Assembly: GCA_003220535.1 (NCBI GenBank)
Contig: QHSU01000063.1
Span: 1-64,000, forward strand
Direction: 5' to 3'
Length of the DNA: 64,000 nt
From: Candidatus Rokuibacteriota bacterium
GTDB taxonomy: Bacteria > Methylomirabilota > Methylomirabilia > Rokubacteriales > CSP1-6
The notes beneath the pieces are model-generated. The model did no database searches and had not been told where the DNA came from. It saw only the letters and a program-made list of their open reading frames with translations. Each line of letters starts with the position of its first letter. Positions within the stretch are counted from its first letter, which is position 1. The position numbers and the translations under genes are program-made. Positions 43,994-51,713 of the stretch are shown here, piece after piece.

Positions 43994-46189
43994 ATGCGCT
44001 CGCTCATCGCCTTCCTGGGCGCCGTCGCTGCCGCGTCTGGCGTGCTCGTGTGCTCAGCGGCGCACGCGCAGCGGCCGACGCCTTCGCCCCAAGGGTCGGA
44101 AGAAGACCCGACACGGCTGCCCGAGCTGAGCGTCACCGCGCCGGCGCGCCTGCCGGGCGCGCCCCTGCCGCTCTCGAGCGTTCCGGCGACGGTCAATATC
44201 GTGCCGGGCGATCGGCTCCGCGCCACCGGCGCCGTGACGCTCCAGGAAGCGCTGACACGTCTGCCCGGCGTGACGTCGAACGATCAGCAGGGCAATTCGT
44301 GGCAGATGGACCTCTCGTTCCGTGGCTTCCGGTCCACATCGGTCACGGGCGAATCGCAGGGGCTGAGCGTCTTCGTCGATGGCGTGAGGGTCAACGAGCC
44401 GACGGTGGAGGAAGTCAACTTCGACCTCTTGCCGCTCGACGACATCGAGCGCCTGGAAGTGATCCGCGGCCCGGCCGCGTTGTTCGGCCGCAATACCCTC
44501 GGCGGCGTCGTCAACATCATCACGCGACGCGGGGCGCCCGTGTACGAGGTCGTCCCCGGCGTCGAGGGCGGGAGCTTCGGGCGCCAGAAGTACCGCCTGC
44601 AGGTCGGAGGGGCGTCGGCGCCCTTCGACTACTACGTCGCCGGCACGTTCTTCCGCGAGGACGGCTGGCGCGACGTCTCGGAGTCGCGAGTCGGAAAGCT
44701 CTTCGCGAAGATCGGGCTGAAATCCGGCGAGACCGATGTCACGCTCTCGTACCAGCGCGCCGAGAACCGGATCGAACAGCCGGGGTCGCTGCCGTACTCG
44801 GACCTCAAACGAGACCGCACGCTGAACTACACGGGCGGCGACTTCTTCAAGCCGCTGGTGAACCTCGCGACCCTGAGCCTCCGGCAGGAGCTCGGGAGCG
44901 ACCTCGCGCTCTCGCTGACCGGATTCGGCCGCTGGCTCGACGCCGAACAGTTCAACGTGAATCAGCTCGGCGCCAACGCACGCACGTTCACGGGGACCAC
45001 ATCGGCCGGAGGAACGGCTCAGGTGACCCACGAGGCGTCGCTGCTCGGGCGCGCCAACCGTCTGGTCGTCGGCGTGGACGCGGCGCACCACGAGGCCCGC
45101 GTGCGAGTGTTCGAGGAGACGAGCGGCGAGCGCGAGCTCGAGTCACTCATCGGCGACAACCAGACTGCGGTCGGGCTGTACCTCCAGGACACCTTGGACG
45201 TCGCGAGGAACATGCTGCTGGCGGGCGACCGCCTCGTCGCCACCGTCGCCGTCCGCTGGGATTGGCTGCGCCACGACATCGATGACCGGAGCCCGCCGGG
45301 GGATCGACCCAGCGCCGCCGGCGTGAGCACGTTCAGCCGCGCCAACCCCTCGATTGGTTTCAACTACAACCTCTCGCCAGCCTTCGGCCTCTACTTCAAC
45401 TACGCCGAGGGGTTCCGAGCGCCTGCGTTTCTCGAGTTGACATGCGCCGGACCCGGCGCGATCTGCCCGGGGCTTCAGGCCGGCGTCGCGCCCGACCCTC
45501 CGCTCAAGGCGGTCTCGGCTCGCAACTACGAGGTCGGATTCCGCACGCGCCCCACTCGGTGGCTCGACGGCGAGCTGGCGCTCTTCCGTGCCGACGTCTC
45601 TGACGACATCTTCTCGATCTCTCCGAACGGCACAACGGGACTCTTCTTCCAGAACGTGGGCGATACGCGGCGGCAGGGCGTGGAGATCTCTGTGGACGCG
45701 AGAGCGGCGCAGAGCCTCGAGGCTCGCCTGAGCTACACCTATACCGAGGCGACGTTCCAGGATGACCTCGTGCTGGCCACGCCACGGCTGACCGCCGGCT
45801 GCGCCGCTCCACCCTGCACCCAGACCGTACGGGCCGGCAACGATCTGCCCCTGGTGCCCCGGCACAAGCTCAGTGCCAGTGTCGACTACCGTCCGACGCC
45901 CTGGCTCACCCTCTGGCTCAGCGCATCCTACGTCGCCTCCCAACGGCTCCGCGGCGACGAGGAAAATGTCGAGCGCTCACTCACGGACTACGTCGTCCTC
46001 AACGCCGGGCTCCGTACGGGATGGAGAGGCTTCTCGGCATTCATCACGGTCAACAATCTCCTCAACAATGAGTACGAAACCTTCGGAACTTTCGCGCCAA
46101 ACGGGAAAGTCGCGGGCGCACCCGTCGAGCGCTTTCTGACCCCCGCGCCGCCGATCAACGTGCTGGCAGGAGCGAGCTACCGGTTCTAG
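43994..46189 (+). CDS. TonB-dependent outer-membrane receptor
   Basis: 731 aa. Signal peptide (1-25, ending A-H-A-Q), TonB box-like L-S-V-T-A, plug domain (about 55-165; L-Q-E-A-L-T-R-L-P-G-V, R-G-F, V-F-V-D-G-V-R, I-E-R-L-E-V-I-R-G-P-A-A-L-F-G, G-G-V-V-N-I-I-T) and a 22-strand barrel ending in aromatic Phe. Most like siderophore/ferric-chelate receptors; it lacks the cobalamin riboswitch of its neighbour. Its TAG shares the palindrome CTAG with the cobD stop on the other strand. Confidence 0.93.
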   Translation: MRSLIAFLGAVAAASGVLVCSAAHAQRPTPSPQGSEEDPTRLPELSVTAPARLPGAPLPLSSVPATVNIVPGDRLRATGAVTLQEALTRLPGVTSNDQQGNSWQMDLSFRGFRSTSVTGESQGLSVFVDGVRVNEPTVEEVNFDLLPLDDIERLEVIRGPAALFGRNTLGGVVNIITRRGAPVYEVVPGVEGGSFGRQKYRLQVGGASAPFDYYVAGTFFREDGWRDVSESRVGKLFAKIGLKSGETDVTLSYQRAENRIEQPGSLPYSDLKRDRTLNYTGGDFFKPLVNLATLSLRQELGSDLALSLTGFGRWLDAEQFNVNQLGANARTFTGTTSAGGTAQVTHEASLLGRANRLVVGVDAAHHEARVRVFEETSGERELESLIGDNQTAVGLYLQDTLDVARNMLLAGDRLVATVAVRWDWLRHDIDDRSPPGDRPSAAGVSTFSRANPSIGFNYNLSPAFGLYFNYAEGFRAPAFLELTCAGPGAICPGLQAGVAPDPPLKAVSARNYEVGFRTRPTRWLDGELALFRADVSDDIFSISPNGTTGLFFQNVGDTRRQGVEISVDARAAQSLEARLSYTYTEATFQDDLVLATPRLTAGCAAPPCTQTVRAGNDLPLVPRHKLSASVDYRPTPWLTLWLSASYVASQRLRGDEENVERSLTDYVVLNAGLRTGWRGFSAFITVNNLLNNEYETFGTFAPNGKVAGAPVERFLTPAPPINVLAGASYRF

Positions 46190-47112
46190 GCCGAGAGCCC
46201 CAGGAGCGCCCTCGCCAGGACGAACGCGGCGAGCAAGAGAAGGAGACTCACGCCGGACGCCGCTCGGAGCACCCTCACCGACCGCTCGATGTCACCGACG
46301 ATTGGCGCGGCGCCGGTGCCGAGGGTGTGGACGCTGGGCTTCTCGAGGACCACTCCGAGGGCGCCCGCCATCGCCGCGATCGTCCAACCCGCGTTCGGGC
46401 TTTCGGTACAGCGCCGTTCGCGTCGCAGGGTCGCCAGGGCGCCACGCGCGCTCTCGCCGGTCAGGGCCGCACCCACGACCAGGCTCAGGCCGGCGATTCG
46501 CGCCGGAATCACGTTCACGAGGTCGTCGAGTCGCGCCGCGCTCTTGCCGAAATACTCGAGCGGACCTCGGCGGTACCCGAACATCGAATCGGCCGTGTTG
46601 ATCACCCGGTAGACCGCCGCCCACGCGAGCCCCCCGACGAGAAAGAAGAACACGGGCGCGACGAGGCTGTCGGTCAGGTTCTCGGCGACGGATTCGACGG
46701 TCGCCGAGACGACCTGCCGCTCGCCGAGCTCCGCCGTGGGCCGGCTCACGAGGTGGTAGCCGACCGCCCGGCGGGCCGCCGCGAGATCGCCGCGGTCCAG
46801 GTCGGCGGCGACGGCCCGCGCCGCGCCGACGAGACCCCGGAACGCGAGCAGGCATGTGAGGGCGAGTGCCTCGAGAAGGACGCCGGCGACCCCGAGTCGC
46901 TCGGCGAGCGCCGACACCGCGGCGCCGGCTCCTCCGGCGACCGCGGCGACGCCGACCGTGACCGCGACGCCACCGGCCAGGAGTGCCGCCGGTGAACCAC
47001 GGCAGAGCCGACGCCCGCCGGCTGCGAGCAGCCGACCGATCCACGCGACGGGATGGTAGCGGTTCGAAGGATCCCCGAAAGCCAGGTCGATCGCGAGCGC
47101 CAGGAGCAGCAC
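46186..47112 (-). CDS. cobD: Adenosylcobinamide-phosphate synthase CobD/CbiB
   Basis: 308 aa membrane protein. Starts (GTG 47112) L-L-L-A-L-A-I-D-L-A-F-G-D-P then H-P-V-A-W-I-G, with E-S-V-A-E-N-L-T-D and V-I-N-T-A-D-S-M-F-G-Y, all hallmarks of CbiB/CobD. Joins the aminopropanol (phosphate) arm to adenosylcobyric acid. Last gene of the btuB operon. Confidence 0.93.
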   Translation of the reverse strand: MLLLALAIDLAFGDPSNRYHPVAWIGRLLAAGGRRLCRGSPAALLAGGVAVTVGVAAVAGGAGAAVSALAERLGVAGVLLEALALTCLLAFRGLVGAARAVAADLDRGDLAAARRAVGYHLVSRPTAELGERQVVSATVESVAENLTDSLVAPVFFFLVGGLAWAAVYRVINTADSMFGYRRGPLEYFGKSAARLDDLVNVIPARIAGLSLVVGAALTGESARGALATLRRERRCTESPNAGWTIAAMAGALGVVLEKPSVHTLGTGAAPIVGDIERSVRVLRAASGVSLLLLLAAFVLARALLGLSA

Positions 47113-47135
47113 CAGAGGCTTCGCGATACCCGGAC

Positions 47136-48662
47136 TCAGGCCCGGGGGAATGCGAGCCCCGCGAGCTTGGCGATGGCCGGCACGTCCACGGCCCGCGCCA
47201 CCGCATCGGCGAGGCGCTCGTAGCGGTCGGGGGGTGGACTCCCCCAACGCGGGTCGGCGACGATCCCCTTCCGCACTGCCAGAGACCGCAGCAACTCCCG
47301 GCGAAGCGCATCGTTCGCGAATAGCCCGTGCAGGTACGTGCCGAGCACGGTGCCGGTCGCGTTCACCGCTCCGTCGACATCGTTCACCGAGAGCCCCCCA
47401 CGCTCGACGATGGCGAACGGCGACGGCGAGCCCGAGCTCGTCCGACCCGCGTGTATCTCGTAGCCGGTGAGCTCGCCGCCGGCCGCGCCGGAGAAGGGCC
47501 CCGCCGCGCGGGTGGCCCGAGCCCGAACACGCACGGTCGTCTTGCCGAGAGCGAACGTGGTGATCACCGGCAAGAGTCCGAGGGCAGGAGTCGTCGGGGC
47601 GTCGGACTCGACGCGGTCCGGATCGTGGACCGCCTCGCCGAGCATCTGATAGCCGCCACAAATGCCGAGCACGGGACACCCGTTGGCCGCCGCGCCACGG
47701 ATCGCGTCGGCGAGGCCCGTGCCGAGAAGCCACTGGAGGTCGGCGACGGTGCCCTTGGTGCCGGGAAGCACGATGAGATCGGCGCGGCCGAGCTCGCCCG
47801 CAGTGCGAACGAAGCGGACACCAACTCCGGGCTCCGCGGCCAGCGGCTCGAAGTCGTCGAAGTTGGCGATGAGCGGCAACCGGATGACCGCGATGTCGAG
47901 CACGCCGGGCGCGCCCCAGAGAGCCGAGTCGACCAGATCGAGCGAGTCCTCGGAGGGCATGAGCCCGGCTTCGAGGTAGGGAACGACACCGAGCACCCGC
48001 ACGCAGGAGCGCGCGCTCAGCTCGGCGAGCCCGGCCGCCAGGACCGTCTCGTCGCCGCGGAACCGATTGACGATGAGCCCTTCGACGCGCGCACGATCCT
48101 CTGGCTCGAGCAGCGCCAGCGTGCCGAGCAGCGCTGCGAACACGCCGCCGCGATCGATGTCGCCGACGAGCAGCACCGGGGCGTCCGCCATTCGGGCCAC
48201 ACGCATGTTGACGATGTCGCTGTCGCGCAGGTTGATCTCGGCCGGGCTCCCGGCGCCCTCGATGACGACCAGGTCGAAGGTCCGGCGCAGCCGCGAAAGG
48301 CTCTCGGCCACGAGCGGGAGCAAGTCGCGATGCATGTGCACGTACTCGGGCCAGGACGCACTCCTGACCGCCCGCCCGAGCACCACGACCTGCGACCGGT
48401 GGCCGGTCTCGGGCTTGAGGAGGATCGGGTTCATGTCCATGGTGGGCTCGATGCCTGCGGCCGCCGCCTGGGCGGCCTGCGCCCGGCCGATCTCGCCGCC
48501 CTGGAGCGTGACAGCGGCGTTCAACGCCATGTTCTGCGACTTGAACGGCGCGACGCGGTAGCCGGCGCGCGCGAAGATTCGGCAGAGGGCCGCGACGAGC
48601 AGGCTCTTGCCGACGCCGGAGGCCGTGCCCTGGATCATGAGGCACGGAGCGAGGCCGCTCAC
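47136..48662 (-). CDS. cobQ: Cobyric acid synthase
   Basis: 508 aa. N-terminal P-loop amidoligase (M-I-Q-G-T-A-S-G-V-G-K-S; F-K-S-Q-N-M-A-L-N) and C-terminal class I glutamine amidotransferase-like domain with Cys in L-G-I-C-G-G-Y-Q-M-L and a late H in Y-L-H-G-L-F. Amidates adenosyl-cobyrinic a,c-diamide at b, d, e and g. GTG 48662 overlaps the upstream TGA. Confidence 0.95.
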   Translation of the reverse strand: MSGLAPCLMIQGTASGVGKSLLVAALCRIFARAGYRVAPFKSQNMALNAAVTLQGGEIGRAQAAQAAAAGIEPTMDMNPILLKPETGHRSQVVVLGRAVRSASWPEYVHMHRDLLPLVAESLSRLRRTFDLVVIEGAGSPAEINLRDSDIVNMRVARMADAPVLLVGDIDRGGVFAALLGTLALLEPEDRARVEGLIVNRFRGDETVLAAGLAELSARSCVRVLGVVPYLEAGLMPSEDSLDLVDSALWGAPGVLDIAVIRLPLIANFDDFEPLAAEPGVGVRFVRTAGELGRADLIVLPGTKGTVADLQWLLGTGLADAIRGAAANGCPVLGICGGYQMLGEAVHDPDRVESDAPTTPALGLLPVITTFALGKTTVRVRARATRAAGPFSGAAGGELTGYEIHAGRTSSGSPSPFAIVERGGLSVNDVDGAVNATGTVLGTYLHGLFANDALRRELLRSLAVRKGIVADPRWGSPPPDRYERLADAVARAVDVPAIAKLAGLAFPRA

Positions 48663-49462
48663 CGCCCGAACCGGACGCTCAGCCCGGCGCGAAACGCATA
48701 GTCCGGCCCCGGTCCGGCGAGCGATGTCTCGACGGCCGCATCGAGGGCGACGCGCGCTGTCACGAAGAACTGAACGCCGGTGTCGAAACCCACGACGTCG
48801 CGGGCGCCGCGCTCGGCTTGCGAGGCATAGAAGAGCTCGACGTACGTCGACCACCGCTCGCCGAGCTCTCGACCGAGCGCAGCCGATGCGACTCCCTGGA
48901 CCAGGTAGCCGCCAGGGTGCGACTGGCCGAGGCCGGCGAGCCCAGCGTTCACGTCCAGGCCGAGCCGCCACGGTAGATCGAAGCTTGCCAGACCGATCAG
49001 GCCGAAGTCCGGTCGATCGGGCCCGTGCGGCGCATGGGCGACCGCGAGCTTGACGAACGGCATGACGCCGAGCGAGGGCCACCAGGTCCCTTCCCGCTTC
49101 TCGAGAAAGCGGTACTTCCCTTTGAGGGAAACATCGCCGTTGCCCGTGTCGTCCTGCTTGCCGCGAATTCGGACGAGTGGCTCGCCCTCGAGGGTGACTT
49201 CGATCCGCTCCGTGAGTCCTATCCGCAGCGCGATGTCGAGGGTGAGCCGGCGCTCGTCGGGCTCACCGCCCGTTCGCGTCCGTGCGTATTCCACGCCGCT
49301 CTCGATCTGGAGAGCGCCGGGCGGGACGGTGCTGGTGCTCTGGGAGACGCTGGGACGGTCGACCTGGATGCGGTTCGCCTCGCCGGCGAGAGCGGCGGGA
49401 GCGCCGAGGGCCACGGCCGCGCAAACCGCGATGAGGCTGCGCGCCCGCGGCCCCACGGTCAA
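48659..49462 (-). CDS. Outer-membrane beta-barrel protein in the cobalamin operon
   Basis: 267 aa. Signal peptide ends A-L-A-G; the start is TTG 49462 (TTGA overlap) or GTG 49456. The mature part has D-R-P-S-V-S-Q-S-T-S-T-V-P-P-G-A-L-Q-I-E then repeated amphipathic strands, the look of the MetA-pathway (phenol-degradation transporter) outer-membrane family. Translationally locked between an unknown gene and cobQ under the same riboswitch, so an outer-membrane role in corrinoid or cobalt handling is suggested. Confidence 0.8.
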   Translation of the reverse strand: MTVGPRARSLIAVCAAVALGAPAALAGEANRIQVDRPSVSQSTSTVPPGALQIESGVEYARTRTGGEPDERRLTLDIALRIGLTERIEVTLEGEPLVRIRGKQDDTGNGDVSLKGKYRFLEKREGTWWPSLGVMPFVKLAVAHAPHGPDRPDFGLIGLASFDLPWRLGLDVNAGLAGLGQSHPGGYLVQGVASAALGRELGERWSTYVELFYASQAERGARDVVGFDTGVQFFVTARVALDAAVETSLAGPGPDYAFRAGLSVRFGR

Positions 49463-49974
49463 TCGGCGGCGTATCGCCGCCGGAGCGCCTGCCAGAGCTC
49501 CGTTTTCTCCCAGCGCGGTTCCGGCAGGCGCCGCCAGTCCTCGTCGAAGTGCGCGTTCGGGAACAGGACCGTGATCATCTGCTCGCGGCGTCCGTTCCAG
49601 AGCCTGAGCCCCCACGTGGTGGGCGCGCAGGATCCGCCCTCCGTCCGGAAGAAGGCGGCGCGCGCCACGCGGCGGATGCGGGCGAGCTCTTCGCTCCGCG
49701 TGCCCCGGTGATCGTTGACGCACAAGTGGAAGTGCCAGGCGCCCGTGTCGACGGTCAGGTACCCGTCGAGCATCGTGACCTTCGGCGGCGAGGCGAACTG
49801 GATCTCGTACGCGGCACCCTCGATCAGCGGCCCCACCGTGAGCTTGGCCCAGTGCTCCGTGAAGAGCTCGGTGAGCAGACGCTCGACTGCGTCGCCCTCG
49901 ACCGCCATGTCGTGATACCAGGTCGTGGTGCCGTCGAGGCCGCGCTCGATCGTCGGCGCCGTTCCATCGTGCAT
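49459..49974 (-). CDS. Unknown soluble protein with HxHxC motif, cobalamin operon
   Basis: 171 aa, no signal peptide or membrane segment. ATG 49974 is preceded by GGGAGG; GTG 49980 is also in frame. A tight W-H-F-H-L-C motif (His81, His83, Cys85) with His89 close by and Cys116 later could bind a metal. Other conserved-looking stretches are W-G-L-R-L-W-N-G-R-R-E-Q-M and V-L-F-P-N. Sits between tonB and the barrel protein behind a cobalamin riboswitch. No function known to me; cobalt or corrinoid handling is inference. Confidence 0.75.
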   Translation of the reverse strand: MHDGTAPTIERGLDGTTTWYHDMAVEGDAVERLLTELFTEHWAKLTVGPLIEGAAYEIQFASPPKVTMLDGYLTVDTGAWHFHLCVNDHRGTRSEELARIRRVARAAFFRTEGGSCAPTTWGLRLWNGRREQMITVLFPNAHFDEDWRRLPEPRWEKTELWQALRRRYAAD

Positions 49975-50007
49975 ACCCACCTCCCCAGCGGCGGATCGGT
50001 GAGCATA

Positions 50008-50892
50008 CTACTGCAGGTCGAAGACGACCGGCAGCCGCACCCGCAGGAGGCGCGGTACCAGGCCGGCGGGGAAGGGCTGGGGCGCCAGACTCCGCACCGC
50101 CTGGAGCGCGGCCTCGTCGAGCAGCGGATGCGAGGACGAGCCCGTGATCGAGACCGCGCTGATCGCGCCGTCCGGCTTGATGAAGATCTCCAGCTGAACG
50201 GTGCCCTTGAGTCCTTGTCGGCGCGCGGCCGGCGGATAGCGGAGCGACTCGACGATCCGCCGTCTGAAGGTCCTGAGGTAGGCCCCGTACTCGGATCCAG
50301 GCTCGCCTCCTGGCGGCCCAGCCGGCGCGAGTGCCACACCCGCTCCCGAGCTTTCATCGGGCGCCGACGATCCCTGCGTCGACCGGCGGCCGACGCCGTC
50401 GGATGCCGTGCCGGCTCGCTCAGCGCTGGCGCCGGAATTCGGGCGGACCGCGACCGTCGAGGTGGTCGCCGAGGTTCGCGCCGCGCTGCCCGGAGCTTCC
50501 TCGCGCACCGGAGCCGGGGCGACAGCGGGCTCCGGCTCACGGGGTTCCGGCGGCTTTGGCGGGGCGACGTCCCGCTCCGGGGCGGGCTCGGGATTGGGCG
50601 AGGGCGCGGAGGCGACGGCTGGCGGCGCCGCGGTCGACGAAGGCGGGCTCGGCGGCGTTACCCGCGACGGGCTCGCCGCAGCCGGAGCCTCCGCGCGCCG
50701 GATCGCGCGACTGGAGCCAGCCCGCTCCGGTCTCGGGGCCCCCTCGTCTCGTACGGTTTCCGGCTCGGAGAGATCGACGAGCAGGGCACTCGGGCGCGAC
50801 TCGCCCGAGGCGAAGACGAAGAGCAATGACAGCGCGACGCCGTGAACGATCAGCGAGGCGAGCAGCGTCAGCAATGGGGGTCGTGGCGTCAC
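50008..50892 (-). CDS. tonB: TonB energy transducer
   Basis: 294 aa. One N-terminal membrane helix (about 7-25), a long Pro/Ala/Glu-rich periplasmic spacer (50-200) and a C-terminal TonB domain (about 215-294; Y-P-P-A-A-R-R-Q-G-L-K-G-T-V-Q-L-E-I-F-I-x-P-D-G). GTG start overlaps the cbiZ stop (GTGA). A dedicated TonB for the BtuB receptor in the same operon; exbB and exbD are not present here. Confidence 0.92.
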   Translation of the reverse strand: MTPRPPLLTLLASLIVHGVALSLLFVFASGESRPSALLVDLSEPETVRDEGAPRPERAGSSRAIRRAEAPAAASPSRVTPPSPPSSTAAPPAVASAPSPNPEPAPERDVAPPKPPEPREPEPAVAPAPVREEAPGSAARTSATTSTVAVRPNSGASAERAGTASDGVGRRSTQGSSAPDESSGAGVALAPAGPPGGEPGSEYGAYLRTFRRRIVESLRYPPAARRQGLKGTVQLEIFIKPDGAISAVSITGSSSHPLLDEAALQAVRSLAPQPFPAGLVPRLLRVRLPVVFDLQ

Positions 50893-51542
50893 GGATGCTC
50901 CTCGATCCAGCGCCGGATCCCGGCGCCCAGCGCCGTGCGGGTCGCCCGTGCCACGACCCACCCGAGGTCGCTGATCGGGCCGCCAAACCGACAGAGCGCG
51001 CCACGCCCGGTCGCCGCGACGACGACCGCGTCCGTTGAGGTGCCGCTCGCCACGCGGCCATCGTCGCACCGAACACCAGCAGCGGCCAGCAGAGCCGTCT
51101 TCACCTCCGTGACGGTCATGACGGCGTTGACCAGCGCCGCCGGCTCGGGCGCGGCGTCCACGACGACGATCGCGTTGATCGTGGACGGCGCCCACAGGGC
51201 GACCGGACTCGCTCCAGCCGCAACCCGGTTCGAGAGTCCGACGGTGACGACCGCCAGCGCGCTCAGCTCGGGTCCGCTCGCTTCGGCGACCTCCGCCTTC
51301 TCGGTCCACGCCGACGTGAGAAGGCCGACCCATGGCTCGCGAATCCCGCGCCGCTCGGCGAAGGGGGGCAGAAGACCGTCCGCCGCGTCCTGGGAGAGAT
51401 TCTTCGGGACGTGGAGGTTCACGATGGCGCGTGCCGTGGTGAGCCCGCCCCGCACGAACGCCGACGAGAGGACCGTCAGCGGCTCGCGGGCCGCGACGAC
51501 CACGGCCTCACGGTCCACCGCGACTTCGATCCCGTCGATCAT
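50889..51542 (-). CDS. cbiZ: Adenosylcobinamide amidohydrolase CbiZ
   Basis: 217 aa from ATG 51542 (GAGAGGGG upstream); a TTG at 51602 would add 20 residues. CbiZ-like blocks: P-L-T-V-L-S-S-A-F-V-R-G-G, I-V-N-L-H-V, V-G-L-L-T-S-A, V-T-V-G-L-S-N-R-V-A-A-G and T-S-T-D-A-V-V-V-A. Known reaction: strips the aminopropanol side chain from (pseudo)cobinamides to give cobyric acid, so that corrinoids can be rebuilt with a usable lower ligand by CobD, CobU and CobT. Confidence 0.9.
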   Translation of the reverse strand: MIDGIEVAVDREAVVVAAREPLTVLSSAFVRGGLTTARAIVNLHVPKNLSQDAADGLLPPFAERRGIREPWVGLLTSAWTEKAEVAEASGPELSALAVVTVGLSNRVAAGASPVALWAPSTINAIVVVDAAPEPAALVNAVMTVTEVKTALLAAAGVRCDDGRVASGTSTDAVVVAATGRGALCRFGGPISDLGWVVARATRTALGAGIRRWIEEHP

Positions 51543-51628
51543 TCGCGCGCTACCCCTCTCGCGACTGACATCGCTCCCCGCGCGTCTCACTGACCAGGCC
51601 AAACGACGAGCGGCATCTTGGTCTCGAG

Positions 51629-51678
51629 GCGCGCCTCGGCCGGCGGGGCCCAGCCCCGCGACGGCCTGCGGCGCGCAC
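51629..51678. repeat. Dispersed repeat family B (copy between btuB and cbiZ)
   Basis: About 50 bp beginning GCGCGCCTCGGCCGGCGGGG, with a central GGGGC-CCA-GCCCC hairpin and ending in GCGGCGCGC. Near-identical elements at 58713-58763 and, truncated, at 21289-21309. Lies in the longest gap of the btuB operon and may trim downstream expression. Confidence 0.65.
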
Positions 51679-51713
51679 CGCCATGGCGCGTCACCTGGCT
51701 CGGCCCCGGCAGT

